From the NCBI GenBank assembly GCA_029859645.1, contig JAOUCS010000030.1:1-32215 (forward strand): DNA of 32,215 nt. The letters are read 5' to 3'. Position numbers and translations under genes: made by a program. The DNA is from Lysobacterales bacterium. GTDB lineage: Bacteria > Pseudomonadota > Gammaproteobacteria > Xanthomonadales > SZUA-36. Positions 24,637 through 32,215 of the stretch are shown here, in pieces; within the stretch, counting starts at the first letter, position 1, and each line of letters begins with the position of its first letter. The notes under the pieces were generated by a model, which was given only the letters and a program-made list of their open reading frames with translations, was not told where the DNA came from and ran no database searches.

Positions 24637-26673
24637 ATGGACATCTTTCGCAGCGCAACAATCATCCTTTTTTTGCTTTTTGGATCAGAGACGCTATTGG
24701 CCCAGGCCATGGTCGCATCGCCCGATGGCCGGATCGTATTTGCCGTACAGGTGAATGAACGGGATGAACTCCGTTACTCGGTGACCTTCGACCAGGAGCA
24801 GGTGATCAGGGATTCGGCGCTGGGATTACGCTTTCGCGACCAGGCAGGCTTTGACTCCGGTTTCGCCATTCTGGAGGTTTCCATGGGCAGTCGCGACGAG
24901 CAGTGGGAACAGCCCTGGGGTGAGCGTCGACTGGTGCGCGATCACCACAAGCAGATGCTGCTGACTCTGGGTGACGCTGACGGCCGGCGCTTTGCCCTTC
25001 GCATCCGGGTGTTCAATGACGGGATCGGGTTCCGGTACGAGGTGCCTGCCCAGGATGGTTTTGAGACGGTAAACATCGTCGACGAACTGACCGAATTCCA
25101 CCTGCCTGCGGAATCCACGGCCTGGTGGATAGCCGGCAATGATTACAACCGTTATGAGCTGCTTTACCGCACAACCGGCCTGGCAGATATCGAGACAGCG
25201 CATACTCCGCTGACACTGAGAACGCCGGCTGGCACCCACCTGAGCATCCACGAAGCGGCGCTGGTCGACTACTCGGCCTTTACGCTGGTGCAGCGCAGGG
25301 ACAACATCTTCAAAACCCGTCTCCGCCCCTGGTCTGACGGCATTCGCGTAAAAACCTCTGCGCCGTTTAAAACACCGTGGCGCACCATCCAGCTGTCACA
25401 GCAGGCCACTGGGCTGCTGAACTCCAACTTGATACTGAACCTGAACGAGCCCAATGCCCTGGGCGATGTTGACTGGGTGGAGCCCGGGAAATACATAGGC
25501 ATCTGGTGGGCCATGCATCTTAAGACCCACACCTGGGGTTCAGGGCCTAACCATGGTGCAACGACTGCGGAAACCAAGCGCTATATCGATTTCGCCGCCG
25601 AACATGGCTTCGATGGCGTGCTGGTGGAAGGTTGGAATATCGGCTGGGACGGCGAATGGTTTTACAACGGCGACCTTTTCAGTTTCACCAAACCTTACCC
25701 GGACTTCGAGATCGACGCTGTTGCGGCGTATGGCCGCGAAAAAGGGGTCAGGTTGGTCGGGCACCATGAAACCTCGGGCAATCCTGTCAATTACGCCGCT
25801 CAGATGCAGGATGCGTTCGACCTCTACCAGTCACTGGGCGTGCGCCAGGTAAAAACCGGCTACGTGGCTGACGCGGGTCACATTAAGCGTGTCGATGAAA
25901 ATGGCGTGGCCCATTATGAATGGCATGACGGCCAGTACATGGCGAGTGAGTACCTGCGTTCAGTCAAAGAAGCTGCCCGTCGCAAGATCAGCATCAATAC
26001 TCACGAGCCCATCAAGGACACTGGCCTGCGCCGGACCTACCCCAACTGGATTTCACGCGAAGGCGCCCGCGGCCAGGAATTCAATGCCTGGGGCGTACCG
26101 CCGAACCCGCCTGAACACACGGCCATTTTGCCTTATACCCGGATGCTGTCGGGGCCGATGGATTTCACACCGGGTATCTTCAACCTGACCTTTGAAGGAG
26201 CGGATTCTGAGCAACGCGTGTCGACCACGCTGGCCAAGCAACTGGCACTTTATGTGACGCTTTACAGCCCGATCCAGATGGTGGCGGACTTGCCGGAAAA
26301 CTATGCAAAGCATCCTGGCGCCTTTCAGTTCATCGTGGATGTTCCAACCGACTGGGAACAAAGTATCGCCGTTGCCGGCGAAGTGGGCGACTATGTTGCC
26401 TTCGCCCGGCTCGAACGCGGAGGGAAAGACTGGTACCTGGGCGCCACCACCGATGAACAGGCCCGCAAGCTGGAAATCCCCCTCGGTTTCCTTGAACCGG
26501 ATGTCCGCTACATCGCGCAGATCTATCGTGACGGGCCTGGCGCGCACTGGCGCAGCAACCCCTATGCCATCACGATCGAGGAGCAAATCCTGCGGCAGGG
26601 CGATACTTTGGCCTTACCGCTGGCGGCCGGCGGCGGCGCGGCGATTCGCTTCACACCCGCGGCCGGGCAGTGA
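24637..26673 (+). CDS. susB: GH97 alpha-glucosidase, SusB-like, exported
   Basis: A 678-residue GH97 enzyme. The ATG at 24637 is chosen over longer in-frame starts (the frame is open from 24337) because it has an AGGA ribosome site and directly begins a signal peptide (MDIFRSATIILFLLFGSETLLAQA). A beta-supersandwich N-domain (SPDGRIVFAVQVNERDELRYSVTF) precedes a catalytic barrel. NTHEPIKDTG carries Glu457 and SREGARGQE carries Glu475 and Glu481. The 24-residue spacing between Glu457 and Glu481 equals that of the catalytic and calcium-binding Glu508/Glu532 of Bacteroides SusB as I recall it, pointing to an inverting, calcium-dependent alpha-glucosidase. The product would be periplasmic glucose released from maltodextrins. 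It overlaps the next gene by 4 bp (GTGA) and heads the operon. Confidence 0.9.
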   Translation: MDIFRSATIILFLLFGSETLLAQAMVASPDGRIVFAVQVNERDELRYSVTFDQEQVIRDSALGLRFRDQAGFDSGFAILEVSMGSRDEQWEQPWGERRLVRDHHKQMLLTLGDADGRRFALRIRVFNDGIGFRYEVPAQDGFETVNIVDELTEFHLPAESTAWWIAGNDYNRYELLYRTTGLADIETAHTPLTLRTPAGTHLSIHEAALVDYSAFTLVQRRDNIFKTRLRPWSDGIRVKTSAPFKTPWRTIQLSQQATGLLNSNLILNLNEPNALGDVDWVEPGKYIGIWWAMHLKTHTWGSGPNHGATTAETKRYIDFAAEHGFDGVLVEGWNIGWDGEWFYNGDLFSFTKPYPDFEIDAVAAYGREKGVRLVGHHETSGNPVNYAAQMQDAFDLYQSLGVRQVKTGYVADAGHIKRVDENGVAHYEWHDGQYMASEYLRSVKEAARRKISINTHEPIKDTGLRRTYPNWISREGARGQEFNAWGVPPNPPEHTAILPYTRMLSGPMDFTPGIFNLTFEGADSEQRVSTTLAKQLALYVTLYSPIQMVADLPENYAKHPGAFQFIVDVPTDWEQSIAVAGEVGDYVAFARLERGGKDWYLGATTDEQARKLEIPLGFLEPDVRYIAQIYRDGPGAHWRSNPYAITIEEQILRQGDTLALPLAAGGGAAIRFTPAAGQ

Positions 26674-28169
26674 AGCAAAAACCCCAACTCGGTTTCTGGC
26701 AAATCTGGAACATGTGCTTCGGATTCCTGGGCATACAGTTTGGTTTTGCCCTGCAGAATGCGAATGTCAGCCGTATTTTCCAGACCCTGGGCGCCGAGAT
26801 CGAAAACCTGCCGATCCTGTGGGTAGCAGCGCCGCTGACCGGGCTGATCGTTCAACCCATCATCGGCTACATGAGTGACCGCACCTGGAACCGGCTGGGC
26901 AGGCGCAGACCGTATTTTCTGTTTGGCGCCATAGTCGCTTCGCTGGCGCTGTTCGCCATGCCCAACTCACCGTATCTGTGGGTGGCGGCAGGCATGTTGT
27001 GGATCATGGATGCCAGTATCAATGTGTCGATGGAACCGTTCAGGGCGTTTGTGGGCGACAACCTGCCGAAACAGCAGCGAACGCAGGGTTTTGCGATGCA
27101 AAGTTTCTTCATCGGCAGCGGCGCCATTGTCGCCTCCGCGCTGCCCTGGATGATGACCAACTGGTTCGATGTCAGTAACACGGCGGCGGTGGGCCAGATA
27201 CCGGACTCTGTAAAATGGTCGTTTTATCTTGGTGGCATCGTGTTCCTGCTGGCCGTGTCGTGGACCGTTTTTTCCAGTAAGGAATACTCCCCCGAAGAAA
27301 TTGCCGAGTTCGAGGAAGGTGAAGACACGACAGACGACGGGTCCGGTCAGGCGTTGCGGCCTGTATCCAGCTACCGCAAAGGCGCGGTGATCTGGATGAT
27401 CGCCGGGGTCGGTTTCACTGCCTGGATAGTTGCAAGCCAACTCGACCAGCAGTTGTACATCCTGGCCGTGGGTCTGGTGGCCTTTGGATTCCTGCAGTGG
27501 CTGGCGGGCGCCCTGCAATCGAGCGGCCGGGTAGATAACGGTGTATACCGTATCGTGGAGGACCTGTTCCGGATGCCACGCGTCATGAAGCAACTGGCCG
27601 TCGTGCAATTTTTCTCCTGGTTTGCTCTTTTTGCGATGTGGATTTATGGCACAGCGGCGGTCACAGCCCACCATTTCGGTGCCACGGATACCACCGGTGC
27701 AGCCTACAATGAAGGCGCCAACTGGGTGGGGGTTCTGTTTGCCTCGTACAATGGTTTTGCCGCGCTGGCGGCGATTGCCATTCCATTGCTGGCCCGGCTG
27801 CTGGGTTGCCGCTGGAGCCACCTGGTGAACCTCACGATTGGCGGGGTCAGCTTGATCAGTTTCTATTTCGTCCGCGACCCCTCCTGGTTGATCGTGCCGA
27901 TGGTAGGTGTTGGAATCGCCTGGGCCTCGATCGTATCGTTGCCCTATGCCCTTTTGTCCGACGTGTTGCCGACCGCGAAAATGGGCATTTACATGGGCAT
28001 ATTCAATTTTTTCATTGTCATTCCGCAATTGATCGCAGCAGCGGTGCTGGGGCTGTTGTTGCGTGAGTTTTTCGGGGGACAGGCTATTTATGGCCTGGTG
28101 ATTGGCGGATCCCTGATGATCGTGGCTGGAATGACCACACTTTTGGTGGACAAAGATGCTGAACCTTAA
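26670..28169 (+). CDS. SLC45-like MFS maltose/maltodextrin transporter
   Basis: A 499-residue inner-membrane protein with about 12 helices. A GTG start overlapping the GH97 stop is the only sensible start: it gives MKQKPQLGFWQIWNMCFGFLG, with the first helix at once. The motif GRRRPYFLFGA follows helix 2. NVSMEPFRAFVGD lies in helix 4 and its loop, and a hydrophilic central loop covers about residues 205-235. SIVSLPYALLSDVLP in the second half is typical of maltose-type SLC45 relatives. It should carry maltose or glucose released in the periplasm into the cytoplasm, probably with protons. Its 3' end overlaps the GH13 gene by 14 bp. The substrate is inferred from context. Confidence 0.87.
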   Translation: MKQKPQLGFWQIWNMCFGFLGIQFGFALQNANVSRIFQTLGAEIENLPILWVAAPLTGLIVQPIIGYMSDRTWNRLGRRRPYFLFGAIVASLALFAMPNSPYLWVAAGMLWIMDASINVSMEPFRAFVGDNLPKQQRTQGFAMQSFFIGSGAIVASALPWMMTNWFDVSNTAAVGQIPDSVKWSFYLGGIVFLLAVSWTVFSSKEYSPEEIAEFEEGEDTTDDGSGQALRPVSSYRKGAVIWMIAGVGFTAWIVASQLDQQLYILAVGLVAFGFLQWLAGALQSSGRVDNGVYRIVEDLFRMPRVMKQLAVVQFFSWFALFAMWIYGTAAVTAHHFGATDTTGAAYNEGANWVGVLFASYNGFAALAAIAIPLLARLLGCRWSHLVNLTIGGVSLISFYFVRDPSWLIVPMVGVGIAWASIVSLPYALLSDVLPTAKMGIYMGIFNFFIVIPQLIAAAVLGLLLREFFGGQAIYGLVIGGSLMIVAGMTTLLVDKDAEP

Positions 28170-29577
28170 CGCGGGGATTGCCCGGCGCCTGTTTCGATTT
28201 GATCTGGCCTGGCTGATGCTTTTGGCCGGGCTGGCAGTGCAACCTGCCTGGAGCGATGTCGTGGATCAAACTTACCAACCCTCACCCTACGTCAAGATCA
28301 CCCACCCCGAGTGGAGTCGAAATGCGGTTATTTATGAGCTGAACACGAGGCAGTTTACGCCCGAGGGCACTTTTGCCGCGGCAGCAAAACAACTTCCAAG
28401 GCTCAGGGAACTGGGCGTCGACATCGTCTGGCTGATGCCGGTACAGGAAATCGGACTCAAGAACCGCAAAGGAACGCTCGGCAGCCCGTATTCGATCAGG
28501 GACTACCTGGGCGTGAATCCTGACCTGGGCGACCTGGCCAGTCTGAAGCATTTCGTTCAGGAGGCCCACCAGTTGGGGATGTACGTGATTCTCGATTGGG
28601 TCGCGAATCATACGGCCTGGGATAATTCACTGGTAGAGCAGCACCCGGATTGGTACTCCCGTAACTGGAAAGGCGAAATGCACTCGCCCACCTGGACCGA
28701 CTGGTCCGACGTGGTGACGCTGGACTACAGCGAGCCTGGTCTGCGCAAGTACATGACCGATGCCATGAAGTACTGGGTGGAAGAAGTTGGTATGGATGGC
28801 TTCCGCTGCGATGTGGCCGGTTTTGTGCCACTGGATTTTTGGGAGAATCTGCGGCGTGAACTCGATGCGATCCGCCCGGTGTTCATGCTGGCCGAGTGGG
28901 ATGAACGTGATTTGCATGCGCGCGCCTTCGACATGACTTACTCCTGGGGTTTCAACGACACGCTGCACCGTATTGCTATGGGTGAGGCCGATGCCGCTTC
29001 ACTGGCTGGCTATTACTACCGTGTAACCAACACCTGGCCACGCGATGGCATGCGCATGCTGTTCGTCAGTAACCATGACAAGAACGCCTGGGACGGTACA
29101 CAGTTTGAAATGTATGGAAATGCGCTGGAAAACTCGATTGTCCTGTCCGTCGTCAGCGAGGGCATGCCGCTGATTTACAACGGCCAGGAAGCGGGCAATC
29201 CAAAACGCCTGGCGTTTTTTGAGAAAGACCCTATCGAGTGGCGTGAGCATCCCATCGGGGACCTCTACCGGAAGCTGTTTGCGCTCAAGAAACGCAATTC
29301 AGCGCTCTGGAATGGCGCCTGGGGCGCAGCGATGGAACCGGTATTCAACAACGCCCCGCAACAAGTGTTCAGTTTCATTCGGGCTAACGATCAGGACCGG
29401 GTTTTCGCTGTCTTCAATTTTTCTGCCGAGCCCGTAGAGGTGGCCTTCCAGGACAGCCTGTACCATGGCGACTGGCAGGCTTTTACCAGCGGAGAAACCG
29501 AGTCGCTGGATGCTGCTACCGTTCTGCAGATGGAGCCATGGACCTACCGGCTGTTTAGCAACGAGAAAAATAAATGA
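28156..29577 (+). CDS. Exported GH13 alpha-amylase
   Basis: A 473-residue GH13 hydrolase. A long signal peptide (hydrophobic core about 16-30, ending QPAWS) exports it. The barrel carries VIYELNTRQFTPEGTF, DWVANHTAWDN, nucleophile Asp219 (GFRCDVAG), acid/base Glu247 (FMLAEWDE) and Asp308 (VSNHDKN), all intact. A short C-terminal beta domain is present, with no added binding module, which suits a periplasmic enzyme. It would cut internal alpha-1,4 bonds of maltodextrins before GH97 trims them. The start at 28156 lies inside the end of the MFS gene (14-bp overlap), and the stop overlaps the malQ start by 4 bp, so expression is tightly coupled. Confidence 0.88.
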   Translation: MLNLNAGIARRLFRFDLAWLMLLAGLAVQPAWSDVVDQTYQPSPYVKITHPEWSRNAVIYELNTRQFTPEGTFAAAAKQLPRLRELGVDIVWLMPVQEIGLKNRKGTLGSPYSIRDYLGVNPDLGDLASLKHFVQEAHQLGMYVILDWVANHTAWDNSLVEQHPDWYSRNWKGEMHSPTWTDWSDVVTLDYSEPGLRKYMTDAMKYWVEEVGMDGFRCDVAGFVPLDFWENLRRELDAIRPVFMLAEWDERDLHARAFDMTYSWGFNDTLHRIAMGEADAASLAGYYYRVTNTWPRDGMRMLFVSNHDKNAWDGTQFEMYGNALENSIVLSVVSEGMPLIYNGQEAGNPKRLAFFEKDPIEWREHPIGDLYRKLFALKKRNSALWNGAWGAAMEPVFNNAPQQVFSFIRANDQDRVFAVFNFSAEPVEVAFQDSLYHGDWQAFTSGETESLDAATVLQMEPWTYRLFSNEKNK

Positions 29578-31121
29578 ACCCAATAAAAAAAGATAAGCGG
29601 GCCGGGGTGGGTCTGCATATCAGCTCCCTGCCCGGCAAATACGGAATCGGTGATATTGCCGACAGTTCGCTGGCCTTCCTTGATACCTTGTCAGCGATGG
29701 AACTGGGCGTCTGGCAATTCCTGCCGACCGGGCCGACCGCCTACGGGGATTCTCCGTACCAGCCGCTTTCGGCTTTTGCCGGTAATGCCAACCTGATTGG
29801 CCTGGCACCGCTGGTTGAACTCGGCCTGCTCGACGAACCGGACCTGGATCCCCTGGAGGATCTCCCGCGGACGTTTGTTGACTATGGAAACCTGATCCCA
29901 CTCAAACGCCAGTTGCTGAAAAAGGCAGCCCGGCGATTCCTGCAGCGTCCAGCCCCTGCTATGCGGTCGGATTACGAAGCTTTTCTGCACCAGCATGCTG
30001 CCCACTGGCTGGATGACTATGCCTTGTTCCGGGTGTTGAAAACACAGCATGGAGAGCGGCCCTGGCCCGAGTGGGAAAAAGGCTTTGTGCGCCGGCATCC
30101 CGAGGCCCTGGAAAAGGCCAGGAATGAACATCGTGATGACATCGAATGTACACGGATCACGCAGTTCCTGTTCTGGAGTCAATGGAAGAAACTGCGGGAC
30201 GCTGCCGCCGGCAAGGGCATCCGCCTGTTCGGAGACATGCCGATTTACATTGCGCTGGATAGCGCCGATGCCTGGTCTCACCCCGAATTACTGCTGGTTG
30301 ACGAGGATGGCGTGCCTTCGAAGATTGCCGGTGTGCCGCCTGACTATTTCAGCGAGGATGGCCAGTTGTGGGGCAATCCGCTGTATGACTGGGACTATCA
30401 TGCGGAAACCGGCTATCAATGGTGGGTAGAGCGGATGCGGCACGCCGCCAGTCTCAATGACCTGGTCCGCATAGACCATTTTCGTGGATTCGAGTCATTC
30501 TGGTCGGTACCATTCGGCGCTGCAACGGCCCGCACCGGGGAGTGGGTGCCCGGGCCCGGCGATGCCCTGTTCGAAGCTTTGAATGGCTCCCTGGGTCGTT
30601 TACCGATCGTGGCGGAAGACCTGGGGGTGATTACTCCGGAAGTGGACGAGCTTAGATTGAACCGTGGCATACCCGGCATGGTCGTTTTGCAGTTCGAAGT
30701 GGGTGATCCCGAATTCAGCATTGAGAATGTCGAGGAAAACAGCGTGTGCTACACCGGCACGCATGACAACGATACCACGGTGGGGTGGTTCCACGGTTCG
30801 GGCGAAGACACCCGAACCACCAAGGAAATTAAGGCTACACAGCAACGTGCGCTGGAATTGACCGGCGGCACCGAGCAGACGATACACCTGGACATGATTC
30901 GCCTGGCCTTGTCCAGCGCAGCGGATCTCGCGATTGCACCGATGCAGGATTTTCTCGGCCTGGGCTCGGCCGCGAGGCTGAACATTCCTGGCACGACCCT
31001 TAACAACTGGCGCTGGCGCATGCTGGACGACCAGTTATCAGCCGGACTCGTCCACTCAACGGGTCAGATGATCACGGATGCTTCACGTGCACTTTCGATG
31101 AGATTAGACTGCACGGCATGA
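29574..31121 (+). CDS. malQ: 4-alpha-glucanotransferase (amylomaltase, GH77)
   Basis: A 515-residue GH77 enzyme without a signal peptide, so cytoplasmic. It disproportionates maltodextrins, releasing glucose and building longer glucans. Motifs include GLHISSLPGKYGIGD at the start, TAYGDSPYQPLSAFAGN, and the catalytic set Asp301 (RIDHFRGF), Glu348 (VAEDLG) and Asp398 (GTHDNDT). The length matches short bacterial amylomaltases (Thermus type) rather than the longer E. coli MalQ. ATGA overlaps join it to the upstream amylase and the downstream glgX. It links the imported maltose to debranching and glucose metabolism. Confidence 0.95.
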   Translation: MNPIKKDKRAGVGLHISSLPGKYGIGDIADSSLAFLDTLSAMELGVWQFLPTGPTAYGDSPYQPLSAFAGNANLIGLAPLVELGLLDEPDLDPLEDLPRTFVDYGNLIPLKRQLLKKAARRFLQRPAPAMRSDYEAFLHQHAAHWLDDYALFRVLKTQHGERPWPEWEKGFVRRHPEALEKARNEHRDDIECTRITQFLFWSQWKKLRDAAAGKGIRLFGDMPIYIALDSADAWSHPELLLVDEDGVPSKIAGVPPDYFSEDGQLWGNPLYDWDYHAETGYQWWVERMRHAASLNDLVRIDHFRGFESFWSVPFGAATARTGEWVPGPGDALFEALNGSLGRLPIVAEDLGVITPEVDELRLNRGIPGMVVLQFEVGDPEFSIENVEENSVCYTGTHDNDTTVGWFHGSGEDTRTTKEIKATQQRALELTGGTEQTIHLDMIRLALSSAADLAIAPMQDFLGLGSAARLNIPGTTLNNWRWRMLDDQLSAGLVHSTGQMITDASRALSMRLDCTA

Positions 31122-32215
31122 TGCAGGAAGGGTCCCCGGGTCGTCTCGGCGCATGGCTGGAAGACGATGGTGTAAATTTTGCGCTGTACGCAGGTGCTGC
31201 CGAAGCGGTAGAGCTCTGTCTCTACGATGCCGATCGACGGGAACTGGCCAGGCACTTTCTGCCGGGTCAGGACGATGGCGTCTGGCATGGCTTTCTCCCC
31301 GGCTGCGCTGCCGGACAGCGTTATGGCTACCGCGTGCATGGCCCCTGGGCGCCGGCCCGGGGCTTGAGACATAACCCGGCCAAGCTGCTGATTGATCCTT
31401 ACACACGGCGCCTTGACGGCGAATTTAGCTGGAACCCCGCGGTTTATGACTTTATCCAGCCTCCAGGCCATCATGCGGCCTGGCAAAAGAATGAAGTGGA
31501 CAGTGCGCCCTTCGTACCCCTGAGCACGGTTAACCGGCCCGGCAAGACGGCAGGCAGCAGCAGCGCCTGGGTGCCCTGGGCCGAGATGATTCTCTATGAA
31601 ACCAACGTGCGTGGCTTCACCATGCGTCACCCCGCGTTGACGGAAGGTGAACGGGGCAGGTTCACGGGCATGAAGAATGGCCGGGTACTGGAATACCTCA
31701 AGGCGCTGGGTGTCACTTCGATCGAATTGATGCCGGTCCACGCCATGATCGATGAAGCTTTCCTGGTCGAAAAAGGTTTGCGCAATCTCTGGGGCTACAA
31801 CAGCGTGCAGTTCTTCACGCCTGACAGCCGCTTCGGTGTTCAGGACCCGGTCACGGAATTCCGGGAGATGGTGGCGGCGATTCATGATGCCGGCCTGGAA
31901 GTCATCCTGGACGTGGTCTACAACCATACGGGTGAGGGTGGTGAGCAGGGGCCAACGCTGAGTTTCCGGGGAATCGACAGCCAGGCATATTACAGTCACG
32001 AGCCCGATGAACCCGGTCGCTACATCAATGATTCAGGCTGTGGCAACACCGTAAACGCAAATCATCCCAGGGTTCAGGACCTGGTGCTGGACAGCCTGGT
32101 TTACTGGCATCGTGATATGGGTGTTGATGGTTTCCGATTTGACCTGGCCACCGTGCTGGGACGGATGGGGCAGGGTTTCAGCCGCAAACATCCGCTGCTC
32201 ACCCGCATGAGCGTA
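31118..32215 (+). CDS. glgX: Glycogen debranching enzyme GlgX (isoamylase-type GH13), C-terminus cut by window edge
   Basis: The frame starts at an ATG overlapping the malQ stop (ATGA) and stays open for 366 codons to the window end. The N-terminal CBM48-like domain begins MMQEGSPGRLGAWLEDDGVN and is followed by YGYRVHGPWAP. The catalytic barrel starts with ILYETNVRGFTMRHP, and DVVYNHTGEG and GVDGFRFDLATVLG follow, with nucleophile Asp342. The acid/base residue lies past the edge. It hydrolyses alpha-1,6 branches of limit dextrins in the cytoplasm, feeding MalQ. Glycogen rather than imported starch could be its main substrate, but the operon supports a role in maltodextrin use. Confidence 0.92.
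   Translation, partial: MMQEGSPGRLGAWLEDDGVNFALYAGAAEAVELCLYDADRRELARHFLPGQDDGVWHGFLPGCAAGQRYGYRVHGPWAPARGLRHNPAKLLIDPYTRRLDGEFSWNPAVYDFIQPPGHHAAWQKNEVDSAPFVPLSTVNRPGKTAGSSSAWVPWAEMILYETNVRGFTMRHPALTEGERGRFTGMKNGRVLEYLKALGVTSIELMPVHAMIDEAFLVEKGLRNLWGYNSVQFFTPDSRFGVQDPVTEFREMVAAIHDAGLEVILDVVYNHTGEGGEQGPTLSFRGIDSQAYYSHEPDEPGRYINDSGCGNTVNANHPRVQDLVLDSLVYWHRDMGVDGFRFDLATVLGRMGQGFSRKHPLLTRMSV

Noticed and set aside
26967-28028. 353-codon minus-strand frame opposite the MFS gene
   Set aside because: Rich in His, Gln and Arg, as expected for the antisense of a GC-rich membrane gene; no domain seen.
31064-31999. 311-codon minus-strand frame over malQ end and glgX
   Set aside because: The GlgX frame on the plus strand is fully conserved; the antisense frame has no family resemblance.

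Overview
The window looks like chromosome from a GC-rich, Gram-negative gammaproteobacterium. I infer a free-living, probably aquatic relative of the Xanthomonadales/Woeseiaceae/Alteromonadales-type glycan degraders. The evidence is a large TonB-dependent receptor of the Caulobacter/Xanthomonas type, SLC45-like MFS sugar transporters, a SusB-like GH97 enzyme, lipoproteins, a type IV pilin and sigma-54 promoters. Taxonomy is an inference only. I saw no rRNA, tRNA, CRISPR array, insertion sequence or phage gene, and no gene-free stretch exceeds 300 bp.

Left part (1-16 kb): mostly short, mixed-strand housekeeping and accessory units. In order these are a CapA-like metallophosphatase (cut by the window edge) preceded by a small lipoprotein; a DUF5916/CBM9-like outer-membrane barrel; a type IV pilin and a small two-helix membrane protein, each behind its own near-identical sigma-54 promoter; a 1181-residue PPDK-related protein with a large unassigned N-terminus and no C-terminal PEP barrel; a beta-lactamase-fold serine hydrolase; a small BRCT protein; a CurA-like MDR reductase; an apparent operon of RlpA-like protein, D-2-hydroxyacid dehydrogenase and SDR; and the fluoride channel gene crcB with DUF190.

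Right part (14.4-32.2 kb): a starch/maltodextrin utilisation locus. A LacI-type regulator is divergent from a TonB-dependent receptor. Downstream of the receptor, after a strong terminator, lie a flavin-dependent (tryptophan-type) halogenase and a translationally coupled exported protein resembling CotH kinases. Then come a divergent exported cyclomaltodextrinase-like GH13 enzyme and a tightly overlapping operon: exported GH97 alpha-glucosidase, MFS transporter, exported GH13 amylase, MalQ and GlgX (cut by the window edge). A second SLC45-like MFS gene lies beside the regulator. The same 15-bp operator-like sequence occurs upstream of the receptor and between the two divergent enzyme operons. 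A related 16-bp near-palindrome lies upstream of the second MFS gene. This supports one LacI-type regulon.

Proposed working: the receptor imports maltodextrins into the periplasm, where the GH13 and GH97 enzymes trim them. MFS permeases move short sugars across the inner membrane, and MalQ and GlgX process them in the cytoplasm. The halogenase/CotH-like pair has no obvious place in this pathway and is the most interesting unexplained element. The shared sigma-54 pair and the PPDK-like protein come next.
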